Part shown: positions 7,346 to 16,369 of the stretch, piece after piece
Layout: each line of letters begins with the position of its first letter
How positions within the stretch are numbered: position 1 is the stretch's first letter
Assembly (NCBI GenBank): GCA_018241765.1
Contig: JAFEDD010000004.1
Location: 195,672 to 255,733 of the forward strand
DNA: 60,062 nucleotides
From: Pseudomonadota bacterium
GTDB lineage: Bacteria > Pseudomonadota > Gammaproteobacteria > Burkholderiales > Casimicrobiaceae
Direction of reading: 5' to 3'
Program-made: the position numbers and the translations under genes
The notes under the pieces: generated by a model
Told to the model about the DNA's origin: nothing
The model's input: only the letters and a program-made list of their open reading frames with translations
Databases searched by the model: none

Positions 7346-8977
7346 GTGAGCGACACGCCCTACAGGGCGGAAGTGGCGCGCCGCCGCACTTTCGCCATCA
7401 TCTCCCACCCGGACGCCGGCAAGACGACGCTGACCGAAAAGCTGTTGCTGTTCGCTGGTGCCATCCACGTCGCGGGCAGCGTCAAGGCCCGCAAGGCATC
7501 GCGTCACGCCACCTCCGACTGGATGGAGATCGAAAAGCAGCGCGGCATCTCGGTCGCCTCGTCGGTCATGCAGATGCTCTACCGCGAGCGCGTCATCAAC
7601 CTGCTCGACACGCCCGGCCACCGCGACTTCTCCGAAGACACCTATCGCGTGCTGACCGCCGTCGACAGCGCGCTGATGGTCATCGACGCCGCCAACGGTG
7701 TCGAGGCGCAGACCAAGCGGCTGATCGAAGTCTGCCGCCAGCGCGACACCCCGATCATGACCTTCGTGAACAAGCTCGACCGCGAAGGGCGCGACCCGAT
7801 CGAACTGCTCGACGAGGTCGAAGCCGAACTCGGCATGCCCTGCGTGCCGATGACTTGGCCAGTCGGCCAGGGGCGCGCCTTCGCCGGCATCATCAACCTG
7901 CGCACGCAGACGATGCGGGTGTTCACGCCGGGCGAAGACACACTCGAAGCCTCGGCGGCCGAGGAACTGCCGCTGGCCGACCGCGCGGCGCTGGAGGCGC
8001 GCTTCGGCGACGACTTCCGGCACGCGATGGCGAACATCGACCTGTTGACCGGCGTCGCGCCCGCCTTCGATCGCGAGGCGTTCCTCGCGGCACGGCAAAC
8101 GCCGGTGTTCTTCGGCTCCGCAGTCAACAACTTCGGCGTGCAGGAAGTGCTCGACGCGCTGGTCGATCTCGCGCCGTCACCACACCCACGCTATTCGACC
8201 GGCACCGATGGCAAGCTCACCGAAATCGCGCCCGATGCCGAGGGCTTCTCCGGCGTCGTGTTCAAGGTGCAGGCCAACATGGACCCGCAGCACCGCGACC
8301 GCATCGCGTTCGTTCGCGTGTGTTCGGGCCACTACACCTCGGGCATGAAGCTGAAGGTGGTGCGCAGCGGCAAGGAGATGCGTCCCACCAGCGTCGTCAC
8401 CTTCCTGTCGCAACGGCGCGAGGCGGTCGACGAGGCGTACGCCGGCGACATCATCGGCTTCACCATCCACGGCGGCGTGCAACTCGGCGACACCATCACC
8501 GAGGGTGCAAATCTGCAGTACACGGGGCTGCCGTTCTTCGCACCCGAGCTCTTCCAGAGCGTCGAACTGAAAAACCCGATGAAGAGCAAACAGTTGCAGC
8601 AGGGCCTCGCGCAGCTCGGTGAAGAGGGCGCCATCCAGGTGTTTCGGCCACAACTGGGTTCGCTGATGCTGCTCGGCGCCGTCGGCCAACTCCAGTTCGA
8701 AGTGGTGCAGCATCGGCTGCTGACCGAGTACAAGGCGGAAATCGCGCTGAAGGGCAGCCAGTTCGTCGGCGCGCGCTGGGTTACCTGCGACGATCCGGTC
8801 GAGATGAAGAAGTTCATGGACTACAACGCCGCGAAGCTCGCTTGGGATGCGGCCGAAACGCTCGCCTACCTGCTCACGTCGAACTACGATCTGCGCCTGA
8901 CCCAGGAACGCCACCCGAAGGTACAGTTCCACCCGCTGCGCGAGCACGCCGGATTGCGGCTCGAACAGGCGGCCTGA
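7346..8977 (+). CDS. prfC: Peptide chain release factor 3
   Basis: A 543-residue translational GTPase. GTP-binding motifs are SHPDAGKTTLTEKLL (20-34, P-loop), the RGISV switch I box, DTPGHRDFSEDTY (about 88-100) and NKLDRE. These and KARKASRHATSDWMEIEKQR are typical of RF3, which recycles RF1/RF2 from the ribosome after termination, rather than EF-G. The start is GTG 7346. Downstream the CDF gene begins 48 bp after the stop on the same strand. Confidence 0.95.
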   Translation: MSDTPYRAEVARRRTFAIISHPDAGKTTLTEKLLLFAGAIHVAGSVKARKASRHATSDWMEIEKQRGISVASSVMQMLYRERVINLLDTPGHRDFSEDTYRVLTAVDSALMVIDAANGVEAQTKRLIEVCRQRDTPIMTFVNKLDREGRDPIELLDEVEAELGMPCVPMTWPVGQGRAFAGIINLRTQTMRVFTPGEDTLEASAAEELPLADRAALEARFGDDFRHAMANIDLLTGVAPAFDREAFLAARQTPVFFGSAVNNFGVQEVLDALVDLAPSPHPRYSTGTDGKLTEIAPDAEGFSGVVFKVQANMDPQHRDRIAFVRVCSGHYTSGMKLKVVRSGKEMRPTSVVTFLSQRREAVDEAYAGDIIGFTIHGGVQLGDTITEGANLQYTGLPFFAPELFQSVELKNPMKSKQLQQGLAQLGEEGAIQVFRPQLGSLMLLGAVGQLQFEVVQHRLLTEYKAEIALKGSQFVGARWVTCDDPVEMKKFMDYNAAKLAWDAAETLAYLLTSNYDLRLTQERHPKVQFHPLREHAGLRLEQAA

Positions 8978-9025
8978 CGAGCCTGCCCGCCAGCCCCGCG
9001 CCCCCCTCACTCACCCAACAGACCG

Positions 9026-9976
9026 ATGCGTGTCGCACAGCGCTCCCCCGACGACGACCACGAGTCGCCGGTTCCGTTCGCCGAGCGCGCTGCGGCTGCG
9101 TCGCGTTCGACCTGGATCAGCGTGTGGGTCAACGTCACGCTGTGCACGGTGCAGATCGTCGTCGGGGTGTTCGCCCGCTCGCAGGCGCTGATCGCCGACG
9201 GGCTGCATTCGCTGTCCGATCTGATCAGCGATTTCGTCGTGCTGGGTGCGAACCGCATCAGCGGCCGCAGCGCCGACGCCGCACACCCCTACGGCTATCT
9301 GCGGGTCGAAACCGCAGCTTCGCTCGTGCTCGGGTTGATTCTGCTCGCGGTCGGCGCCGGCATGCTGTGGTCGGCCGCGATGAAACTGGAAGACCCCTCC
9401 GCCGTCGCGCCCGTGCATGTCATCGCATTGTGCGTCGCGATCACGACGCTGGTGGCAAAGGAGGCGCTCTTTCGCTACATGCTCGCTGTCGCCAAGCGCG
9501 TCAAGTCGAGCATGCTGGTGGCCAACGCGTGGCATGCGCGCTCGGACGCTGCCTCATCGCTCGTGGTCAGCGTGGGCATCATCGGCAACCTGCTCGGCTT
9601 CCCGCTGCTCGACCCGATTGCGGCTGCGATCGTTGGTTTCATGGTCGCGCGGATGGGCTGGAGCTTCGGGTGGCAGGCGCTGCGCGATCTGATGGATCGT
9701 GCGGCCGACGAAGTGGAGATCGCCGCCATCCGCGCCACCATCGCCGACACGCCGGGCGTTCGCGCGGTGCATGATCTGCGCACCCGAAAGACGGGCGACA
9801 TGATCATCGCCGATGCCCACATCGAGGTCGACGCCACACTCTCCGTGGAGGCGGGCCACGCCATCGCGGTGGCGGCGCGCAATCGGGTTCTGCAGCGCCA
9901 TCGCGTGCTGAACCTGATGACCCACATCGATCCCTGGAAGCGCCCCGACGGCGACCACGAGTCACCCCCGGCGTGA
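9026..9976 (+). CDS. Cation diffusion facilitator family metal exporter
   Basis: A 316-residue CDF protein of the FieF/MamM type that exports divalent metals (Zn, Fe, Mn or similar) from the cytoplasm. Membrane metal-site motifs are IADGLHSLSDL (56-66) and NAWHARSDA (about 168-176), the paired HxxxD/DxxxD pattern. A cytoplasmic C-terminal domain of about 90 residues follows the last helix. Metal specificity cannot be read securely. It follows prfC on the same strand and converges on the MFS exporter gene. Confidence 0.9.
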   Translation: MRVAQRSPDDDHESPVPFAERAAAASRSTWISVWVNVTLCTVQIVVGVFARSQALIADGLHSLSDLISDFVVLGANRISGRSADAAHPYGYLRVETAASLVLGLILLAVGAGMLWSAAMKLEDPSAVAPVHVIALCVAITTLVAKEALFRYMLAVAKRVKSSMLVANAWHARSDAASSLVVSVGIIGNLLGFPLLDPIAAAIVGFMVARMGWSFGWQALRDLMDRAADEVEIAAIRATIADTPGVRAVHDLRTRKTGDMIIADAHIEVDATLSVEAGHAIAVAARNRVLQRHRVLNLMTHIDPWKRPDGDHESPPA

Positions 9977-10016
9977 CCGTCCTGCGCCGAACGGGCACGG
10001 CGACTGCAACGCGCTC

Positions 10017-11453
10017 TCAGCTCACCTCGGTCGAACGATCGGCATCGTGCCGCGGCGGATCGTGGTCGGGAGCGAGTTGCCAGAACACCCACGTCGACGC
10101 CATCGTCAGCACGCCGATGCCGAAGAAGGCGCCGCGAAAGGTGTCCAGCGTGTGGGCGGCGCCCGAACCGAGCCATTGCTCGAAGGTCGCGAGCAGCGCG
10201 GCGGCGGCCGTCACGCCCAGACTCATCGAGAGCATCTGCACCATCGAGAGCATGCTGTTGCCGCTGCTCTCGCCACCGCCGTGCAAGTCCTTGAGCGTCA
10301 CCGTGTTCATCGCCGTGAACTGCAACGAGTTGACGGTACCAAACAGCGCCAGCTGAAGCAGACGCACGACGAGCGGCTGCTCCGCCGTGGTCAGCGCGAA
10401 GCTCGCGATCAGCGCGCCGAGCAACAGCGTGTTACCGACCAGCACCCGCCGATAACCGAGCCAGGTGATGAGTCGCGTCGCCACGCTCTTGACCGCCATC
10501 GCGGAGATCGCCACCGGCAGCATCATCATGCCCGCTTGCAGCGGTGAGTAGCCCAGCGCCACTTGCAGCAGAAGCGGTATCAGGTAGGGCATGGCGCCGC
10601 TGCCGATGCGTGCGAAGAGATTGCCGAGCAGGCCGACGCGAAAGCTCTGCGTGGCAAATAGCGTCGGAGAAAACAGCGGCGCCGGATCGCGCAGCGCATG
10701 CAGCCAGTACGCGCTCAGCGCAGCCAGCCCCACCACCAGCAGCAGCACCACCGTCGTCTGTTGCAGCGCGAGGCCCGACATCGCATCGAAGGCAAGCGAG
10801 ATGGTCACCATGCCGGTCGCCAGCAGGAAGTAGCCGCCGAGATCGAAGCGGCCGACGGTTGCAACGCGCCCGTCCGGCATCAGGTAGACGGTCGCGATGG
10901 CACCGACGACGCCGACCGGAAGATTGATGAGGAAGATCCAGTGCCACGACAGTGTCTGCACGATCCACCCTCCCAACGTCGGCCCCAGCAACGGCCCGAC
11001 GAGACCGGGAATGGCGACGAAGCTCATCGCCTCCAGAAACTGCGCGCGCGGGAAGTGGCGCAACACGGCCAGCCGCCCGACCGGCAGCAGCAAGGCGCCG
11101 CCCGCACCCTGCACGACACGCGCCGCCGCCAGCTGGTGCAGATTGCCCGCCGCGGCGCAGGCGGCCGAACCCGCAGTGAACAGGACGATGGCGCCAAGGA
11201 ACACGCGGCGCGTGCCGAAACGATCAGCAAGCCAACCCGAGCAGGGGATGATCATCGCCATCGTCAACGCATAGGCGATCACCACCGCCTGCATGCGCAG
11301 CGGGCTCTCCCCCAGGCTCAAGGCCATGCTCGGCAGCGCCGTGTTGACGATCGTCGCGTCCAGCGTCTGCATGAAGAAACCGATGGCGACGAGCCAGAGC
11401 AGACGTCGATTCGGGAACGAGGCCGGTTGACCCGGAGAAGAGGCAGAAGACAT
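10017..11453 (-). CDS. MFS multidrug exporter, DHA2 (EmrB/QacA, MdtD-like) family
   Basis: A 478-residue drug:H+ antiporter with about 14 predicted membrane helices. LDATIVNTALPSMA near residues 31-44 is the DHA2 motif D1, and SGWLADRFGTRRVFL is the loop 2-3 motif A. Length and the HGGGESSGNSMLSM stretch resemble MdtD. The start is ATG 11453; the frame is open further upstream but without a membrane-compatible extension. No TetR/MarR regulator or membrane fusion protein is next to it, so the substrate is unknown. Confidence 0.88.
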   Translation of the reverse strand: MSSASSPGQPASFPNRRLLWLVAIGFFMQTLDATIVNTALPSMALSLGESPLRMQAVVIAYALTMAMIIPCSGWLADRFGTRRVFLGAIVLFTAGSAACAAAGNLHQLAAARVVQGAGGALLLPVGRLAVLRHFPRAQFLEAMSFVAIPGLVGPLLGPTLGGWIVQTLSWHWIFLINLPVGVVGAIATVYLMPDGRVATVGRFDLGGYFLLATGMVTISLAFDAMSGLALQQTTVVLLLVVGLAALSAYWLHALRDPAPLFSPTLFATQSFRVGLLGNLFARIGSGAMPYLIPLLLQVALGYSPLQAGMMMLPVAISAMAVKSVATRLITWLGYRRVLVGNTLLLGALIASFALTTAEQPLVVRLLQLALFGTVNSLQFTAMNTVTLKDLHGGGESSGNSMLSMVQMLSMSLGVTAAAALLATFEQWLGSGAAHTLDTFRGAFFGIGVLTMASTWVFWQLAPDHDPPRHDADRSTEVS

Positions 11454-11829
11454 GAGAGCGATGACAGGACGGCATGCGGAGCATAGCGGCCCGACTGCGG
11501 AAGCGGCGCCTGAGCGTTGCATCGGACGACCTACCTACTTCGGCACCCATCCGCCCGAAAATCCAGCGGGATACCAGCGTGCCGGCCAGTTTCCGTTCCC
11601 GCCTTGGCGCGGTGTGTTGCCTGACTCTCGATCAGCGATCGCCACGATACTGGGCGGGCGCCGCCCTCACACGCCCATCGTGCGACGCCGTGGCGAGCGC
11701 GAGCGACCGATACGCGGCGCCGGGCAAGTCACGCGTCAAGCGCTACGGATACAACGTTTCTCGTCTCGTCGCGTCATGATGTGCGAGCGGGCGTTGACGC
11801 CACGAATCACCCGCTTCGTGCACGCCCAA
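11454..11829. other. Intergenic region between collagen-like and MFS genes
   Basis: No credible gene is seen in these 376 bp, which lie downstream of the collagen-like gene and upstream of the MFS gene, both on the minus strand. A perfect 6-bp stem CACGAA/TTCGTG (11801-11806, 11815-11820) follows the collagen-like stop but has no U-run, so it is only a weak terminator candidate. The MFS promoter must lie in the right-hand part by position; I could not define it. Confidence 0.5.
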
Positions 11830-12639
11830 TCACTGGGCGCAAAGAACCGTCACCACCAGCGACCAACCCGCTGTCGTACCGCCTGATTGCGCGGTCTGCG
11901 CTGTGGCCGTCCATTGCGTTGCTGACGAGGGATAGCTTGCCGTCAGCGCGATCAGATCCGTCGCTGGCGCGCCATTGACGATGCGGGCTCCACCGCCAAT
12001 GGCGGACCCCGCGCTGCAATTCACGGTCTGGGTCTTCGGCGTAGCCCCGTCGCCTGCTGCCACCGAGAGGGTTGCCGACACGGTGGTCAGCGTGCCGATG
12101 CCACCGGATGTGCCGGCAGGGCCCTGGGGGCCGGCCGGGCCCTGGGGGCCGGTCGCGCCTGCGGTGCCGGCCGGGCCTTGCGGGCCGGTCGCTCCTTGCG
12201 CGCCCGCCGCTCCAGCGGGACCTTGGGGCCCTGTCGCGCCGGTGGGACCCGTTGGCCCTGCGGGGCCCGGTGCGCCGAGGTCCCCCTTGTCGCCTTTATC
12301 ACCTTTGTCGCCTTTATCGCCTTTGGCACCCACTGGGCCTTGCGGGCCAGCGGGACCCTGCGCACCGTACGTTGCAGGGCATTTCGCCAACTGACCGTTG
12401 GTGTCAAAGCAGACGACGCCGGCGTTCGCCACGGCACTGGCCGGAAGTCCGGGGATGCGCACGTTGCCAGCGCTATCGGCGGTCAATACCGTCACGCTGC
12501 CGTCGGCGTTTCGAATGACGACACGACCGCCGGCTGGTGGCATGATTTCGACATCCGCAGCTTGTGCAACGGCGCATTGCACGCCCAGCATCGCAACGAG
12601 CAGCGGTGTGAAGCGGAGGGACTTGGGCGAGATAGACAT
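11830..12639 (-). CDS. Exported collagen-like (Gly-X-Y repeat) protein
   Basis: A 269-residue protein with a signal peptide (cleavage likely after AQA, residue 27). Residues 92-178 are 29 uninterrupted Gly-X-Y triplets, including a run of GDK units and many GPQ/GPA units, which should form a collagen triple helix. The flanks are a short N-terminal beta-rich head and a C-terminal domain (about 180-269) with two Cys. The DNA of the repeat is locally repetitive, which allows length changes by slippage. It starts 4 bp after the stop of the IPTL-like gene, so the two are surely co-transcribed. Likely a surface or secreted fibre; its partner is unknown. Confidence 0.85.
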   Translation of the reverse strand: MSISPKSLRFTPLLVAMLGVQCAVAQAADVEIMPPAGGRVVIRNADGSVTVLTADSAGNVRIPGLPASAVANAGVVCFDTNGQLAKCPATYGAQGPAGPQGPVGAKGDKGDKGDKGDKGDLGAPGPAGPTGPTGATGPQGPAGAAGAQGATGPQGPAGTAGATGPQGPAGPQGPAGTSGGIGTLTTVSATLSVAAGDGATPKTQTVNCSAGSAIGGGARIVNGAPATDLIALTASYPSSATQWTATAQTAQSGGTTAGWSLVVTVLCAQ

Positions 12640-12643
12640 GCGT

Positions 12644-13396
12644 CTATTTCCTTTCTTTGAGAAATGGGCGGCGCGCGGTACGCAGCATCAGCCCTGTGCA
12701 TCCGAGGGCCAGCATCAGAACGAACAGCAATCCACGTTCGAGCGTTGGGACCACCGGAACCCCGAACCAGCGGTACACGTTGTCGTTGCTGCCAACGTAG
12801 AGGTTGGTCAACCCCAGCGCCAACCATTCGCCGGTGGCTCGCATGTCGTGAACGGCCAGCATGCTCATCCGCTGCACACCGTCGAGATGGACATTGCCCT
12901 GTTGGCCCGGCACGGTAGAGCCGATCTGCAACGGTGCGGACGCCGTGCCCTGGAGCGTGAGCGTGCGGATGACGCGCTGCGTGCTTCCGGCCTCGAACTG
13001 ATACGGCTTGCCGCTGCTGCTGACGATGCTCAGCGCAAAAAACGTGCTGCCGCCGCTGATCGTCGACGCGCTGGCGCAACCCGGGCCATCGACGAAGCTG
13101 ACACTACCGTTGCCCGGATCAAAAGCACCGCGGTTGCTCCAGTTTCCGGCCAGGGAAATGGTGGCAGCCCCACCCGCGAGGAGTTGCCCGCCGGCGCGAA
13201 TTTCAACATTGCGAACGCCTCGCAGCGCGCCGCCACCCAGATCGAAGACGCCCTCGACGATCACATCCGTACACCCGAGATCGGCAACGCCGCCGCCGAG
13301 CGACATGCGGTCGTCGGCGCCAACGACGATATTCGCGGCGGCGTTCAGGCTTGTGATCGCAAGAACGCCCGCGAGAAGTGCGGGGAGCGCACGCAT
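12644..13396 (-). CDS. Exported protein with IPTL-CTERM-like sorting tail
   Basis: About 250 residues: a signal peptide (first ~22), a beta-rich Gly/Ser/Val body suggestive of a beta-helix or adhesin-like domain with Cys residues, and a C-terminal tail with VPTLERG (216-222), a hydrophobic helix and a basic end (RTARR). This layout is that of the IPTL-CTERM putative sorting signal found in Gram-negative surface proteins. I use ATG 13396; a TTG at 13402 overlaps the stop of the preceding gene (TTGA) and would allow translational coupling. It sits tightly between a collar protein gene and the collagen-like gene. Confidence 0.72.
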   Translation of the reverse strand: MRALPALLAGVLAITSLNAAANIVVGADDRMSLGGGVADLGCTDVIVEGVFDLGGGALRGVRNVEIRAGGQLLAGGAATISLAGNWSNRGAFDPGNGSVSFVDGPGCASASTISGGSTFFALSIVSSSGKPYQFEAGSTQRVIRTLTLQGTASAPLQIGSTVPGQQGNVHLDGVQRMSMLAVHDMRATGEWLALGLTNLYVGSNDNVYRWFGVPVVPTLERGLLFVLMLALGCTGLMLRTARRPFLKERK

Positions 13397-13398
13397 CG

Positions 13399-13920
13399 TC
13401 AATCCCGGGAAGGGAAGATGCCCGTCAGCGCGATCGCATAGTTGACCACGAGATACGGTTGCATGTTGTTGTGCGCCTGCCCGCCGCCTGAGGTGACGAC
13501 CGCCGATGGGGCGAGCGTCGCATTGGCGGTGGTTGCATAGTTGTTGGTGCCCCGCGTCGAGGACTGAGCGAGCACATTGCCTGCCGGCGACGCATGATCG
13601 CCAACCGATGACGATGCGTTGATTGCGTGACTGTGCATCGGCATTTCGTTGGTGGTGAGCGTGTGCGCTTCTTCGCCCGCCGATTCACCCATGACGCGAC
13701 TGCTCAAACCCTGGCCCTGCCCCTGATGGATCGGCACGCGGCCGCGCAGATCAGGGAGACGGAAGTTGGTGGTTCCGTTGCCGCCAAATTGTGTGCCTAG
13801 AAGCGCGAAAAGCGCGCTGTTCTGCGCGATGGGCAACGTCTGTCCGTCGCAGTTGGCGTAGCCACGCGGCGCGAAGTTGAATCCGGTAGTGATGATCTGG
13901 CCGAGGAATGGTTCCGACAT
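13399..13920 (-). CDS. Tail-collar domain protein (MdpB-like), second copy
   Basis: A 173-residue protein with a phage tail-collar fold (PF07484-like): GQIITTGFNFAPRG at the N-terminus, LPDLRGRVPIHQGQGQGLS in the middle, MHSHAI, and the terminal IALTGIFPSRD. Such proteins occur widely as stand-alone bacterial genes (microcystin-dependent protein MdpB type) as well as in phage tails. It aligns without gaps over its whole length with the 173-residue upstream neighbour, with roughly half the residues identical, so the two arose by tandem duplication. No signal peptide is seen. No other phage structural gene is near. Confidence 0.85.
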   Translation of the reverse strand: MSEPFLGQIITTGFNFAPRGYANCDGQTLPIAQNSALFALLGTQFGGNGTTNFRLPDLRGRVPIHQGQGQGLSSRVMGESAGEEAHTLTTNEMPMHSHAINASSSVGDHASPAGNVLAQSSTRGTNNYATTANATLAPSAVVTSGGGQAHNNMQPYLVVNYAIALTGIFPSRD

Positions 13921-13936
13921 GAGGAGGTCCGTTTGT

Positions 13937-14458
13937 CTAGTTGCGCGGCGGGAAAAGGCCTTCGAGCGCGATGATGAAGTTGACGGTAGCTGACGGTTGC
14001 GTGTTCGCGTGCGGTTGACTGCCCCCCACCGCTTGCAGCGAACCGAGGGCCAGCGTGACATTCGCCGTCGCGGCAAAGTCGTTGGCGCCGCGCAGCGAGG
14101 CTGCCGCGAGCACACCACCGGCCGGCCCGGCTTGCGTGCCCGCGGATGTGCTCGCCGCGATCGAATGGCTGTGTAGTGGGATTTGTTGGGTGAGCAACGT
14201 CACCGTCTCGGTGCCGCTCTTTTCACCCATGACGCGGTTGGTCAACCCCTGACCCGTTCCTTGATGCACTGCCGCACGTCCGCGCAGATCCGGGACGGCG
14301 AATGTCTGCTGGCCGTCGCCCCCGTAGATGGTTCCGATCAACGCAAACAGCGCGCTGTAGTTCGATATCGGAAGCAACTGGCCGTGGCAAAGCGCCCACC
14401 CGCGCGGAGCAAAATTGAACCCGACCGCAACGATTTGACCCACATAGGGCTCAGCCAT
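13937..14458 (-). CDS. Tail-collar domain protein (MdpB-like), first copy
   Basis: A 173-residue tail-collar protein: GQIVAVGFNFAPRGWALC, YGGDGQQTFAVPDLRGR, HQGTGQGLTNRVMGE, LHSHSI and a terminal IALEGLFPPRN. A good ribosome site (AGGAG) precedes ATG 14458. The second collar gene begins 16 bp after its stop, in the same direction. Ligand, location and export route are unknown, since neither copy has a signal peptide. The lack of tail, capsid or lysis genes argues against a prophage remnant. Confidence 0.86.
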   Translation of the reverse strand: MAEPYVGQIVAVGFNFAPRGWALCHGQLLPISNYSALFALIGTIYGGDGQQTFAVPDLRGRAAVHQGTGQGLTNRVMGEKSGTETVTLLTQQIPLHSHSIAASTSAGTQAGPAGGVLAAASLRGANDFAATANVTLALGSLQAVGGSQPHANTQPSATVNFIIALEGLFPPRN

Positions 14459-14578
14459 GAGATTCTCCTGCTCGCAGAAATCCGAACCTGAGCCTCGGAG
14501 TTGCTTGTGTGAAGGGTTGCGACGACACGCATCGCTTCCCGCGGGGGCCGCATCGGCGGCCGACAGCGATCCTCATGC

Positions 14579-15703
14579 TCAGGCGCCGTAGGGTGAAAGC
14601 CAACCGGCTGCGCCCGCGCCTGGCCCGTGCAAACCGTTCGACAGCGCGGGGTGGTGCCAGCCACTGCCATCCAGTGGCGCCCAAAACGACGGCGTCTCGC
14701 GGCGGAGCGTCGCCCACGTCGGTCGAGGCAGCCCGCTCGCGACTTGCGCCGCGGATCGTCCGGCCTGTGCGGCCATCGAGTCGGTCGAGATCGTCGAACG
14801 CGTTGTTCCGACGTCGATCATCCGCGGTTGATACAGTGAGACCGCGCTCGATTCAGAAGACGCGAGACGCGGTGCGTCGCTGTCGCCGACGAGAGCAGCA
14901 AGCGCGCGTCCTTTCCAGCGATTGGCGCGCGATACCCAGAACGTGTGAAACCCTTCGATCTCGTGCGCCGAATGCAGGGACATGACGACATCCGGCGCAG
15001 CGCCTTGAACGGTGGTGTTCGCGCGCAACCATCCGGCGTCACCAGCCGACAGGTCAGGCGTGCCGGTGACGACGATCTCGTGCCGCTGCCCACCGCCGGC
15101 GCGGAACCCGCGCAGCGTGGCGTGCACGAGATCGAAGCCGCTTTCATAGTAGCCCGCGACCACAAGCATCGAACGCGCACCTCGGCGTGCCAAGTCATGT
15201 CCGGCAGCGAAGGCGTGTCGCCAGAGCTCCGGGCCGCAACGAACGACGTGCGCTTCGGCGCTCTTGCGCAGCGCCTTGGCCCCGAAGTCGGACAGCACCA
15301 GGCGGACACCATGGTCGGCAAGCGCGTGCTGATGTTCGAGGAGTTCGTTGCCGTCGCTCCAGGCCGCTACGAGACGCACCTCCTGCTGCAAGAGCGCGTT
15401 GACCGCCCCGCGTAGTTGGCTCGGTGTCGACGCGTGCTCGATCGCCATGGTGGGCGCAACACCTTGACGACGCAGTTCACTTTCGAACCCCTCCAGCCAT
15501 GCATGGCGAGCACCGGGAAACCGCTCACTCGCCGGCAGGATGACCCCGACACGCTCGTGGCCGCGCAAGGCGGTCGCACCGGCCCACGGCGAAACGCACA
15601 TCACGCTCGCGACCGCCGGGACGGCCATCAAGAAGGAGCGGCGCGGCGCGCAGTGCGATGTAGCACGCGCGCCTTCGCGCATGCGGCAAATGGTAGTCGT
15701 CAC
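14579..15703 (-). CDS. Exported periplasmic-binding-protein-like (type 1) protein
   Basis: A 374-residue protein. The N-terminus has APRRSFLMAVPAVASVM, a twin-arginine-like signal, with AGA as a possible cleavage site near 40-43. The rest resembles a type 1 periplasmic binding fold (as in amide/branched-chain amino acid binding proteins): VGVILPASERFPGARHAW, VRLVAAWSDGNELLEH, SMLVVAGYYESGFDLVHA. No ABC permease or ATPase gene is nearby, so a sensing role is as likely as transport. The start is GTG 15703, preceded by GAGGGA at a good distance. It is upstream of the collar genes with a 120-bp gap. Confidence 0.7.
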   Translation of the reverse strand: MTTTICRMREGARATSHCAPRRSFLMAVPAVASVMCVSPWAGATALRGHERVGVILPASERFPGARHAWLEGFESELRRQGVAPTMAIEHASTPSQLRGAVNALLQQEVRLVAAWSDGNELLEHQHALADHGVRLVLSDFGAKALRKSAEAHVVRCGPELWRHAFAAGHDLARRGARSMLVVAGYYESGFDLVHATLRGFRAGGGQRHEIVVTGTPDLSAGDAGWLRANTTVQGAAPDVVMSLHSAHEIEGFHTFWVSRANRWKGRALAALVGDSDAPRLASSESSAVSLYQPRMIDVGTTRSTISTDSMAAQAGRSAAQVASGLPRPTWATLRRETPSFWAPLDGSGWHHPALSNGLHGPGAGAAGWLSPYGA

Positions 15704-15819
15704 GAAAATCCCTCAACACACACACGCCCGGCGGCGAGCGCGAAGTCTAAACCAGAATTGATCTGAGTCAAGAGACTTTTCTGACGAAGAAAAGGTCACG
15801 CATCGCTTCGTCGGCCGGC

Positions 15820-16344
15820 TCAGACGCGGCTCGGGGGGTGCCAGACATAGTGACGAATCAACGCGTCGCCGCCGACGTGCATGAAACCCAGACGTTCGCA
15901 AAGGTGAGCGCTCGGGTTGCCGATCTCGACGTGCAGCGATACCCGTCGTTCGTCCTCGGCGGCCCAACGAAGGACCTCGCGCACGATGGCGGTACCGAGC
16001 CCGCCGCCCCGCAGCTCACGCTTCAGGGTCATCTCCATGAGGATGTCCTCGGGCTCCGTTCGCAGCCGCGCCCAATACAGCCGTCCGATCACCTGCGCGG
16101 CGATGGGCGTCCCGTCGCGATCGGCGACTCGCTCGATCATCCAGTACACGGCGGTCGGGTAGTGGCTACGGTAGTGCGAATGCTGCGCTTGGTATTGCAG
16201 GTCACAAAACACGGCCTTCTCAGCGTCCGTCCACGGTGTCATCGCAAGTTCGCGCTCCCGCGAACTCGCATACAACGCACCAAGTGCGGGTTCGTCGCTG
16301 GCGTCGGCGACGCGAAGGCGGAGGCCGGGAATGCTCAGTTGCAT
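15820..16344 (-). CDS. GNAT family N-acetyltransferase
   Basis: A 174-residue acetyltransferase. The acetyl-CoA pyrophosphate loop is RGGGLGTAIVREVL, preceded by the beta-4 strand EDILMEMTLKREL and followed by VSLHVEIGNPSAHLCERLGF, the usual end of the fold. I use ATG 16344; the frame is open further upstream, but the GNAT domain begins with LRLRVADASDEPAL just after this Met. It starts 25 bp after the stop of the DUF6916-like gene and probably shares its transcript. The substrate is unknown; modification of a neighbouring secreted protein is only a guess. Confidence 0.82.
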   Translation of the reverse strand: MQLSIPGLRLRVADASDEPALGALYASSRERELAMTPWTDAEKAVFCDLQYQAQHSHYRSHYPTAVYWMIERVADRDGTPIAAQVIGRLYWARLRTEPEDILMEMTLKRELRGGGLGTAIVREVLRWAAEDERRVSLHVEIGNPSAHLCERLGFMHVGGDALIRHYVWHPPSRV

Positions 16345-16369
16345 GGGCGTTGGCGTCAGCGGTGGCGCA

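Noticed and set aside
12110-12375. Tandem repeat or CRISPR-like array
   Set aside because: The short GC-rich repeats are in phase with the Gly-X-Y codons of the collagen-like gene, with no spacer structure.
13399-14458. Prophage or tailocin remnant
   Set aside because: Only stand-alone collar-domain genes occur. No tail tube, sheath, baseplate, capsid, portal, lysis or integrase genes and no attachment repeats were seen.
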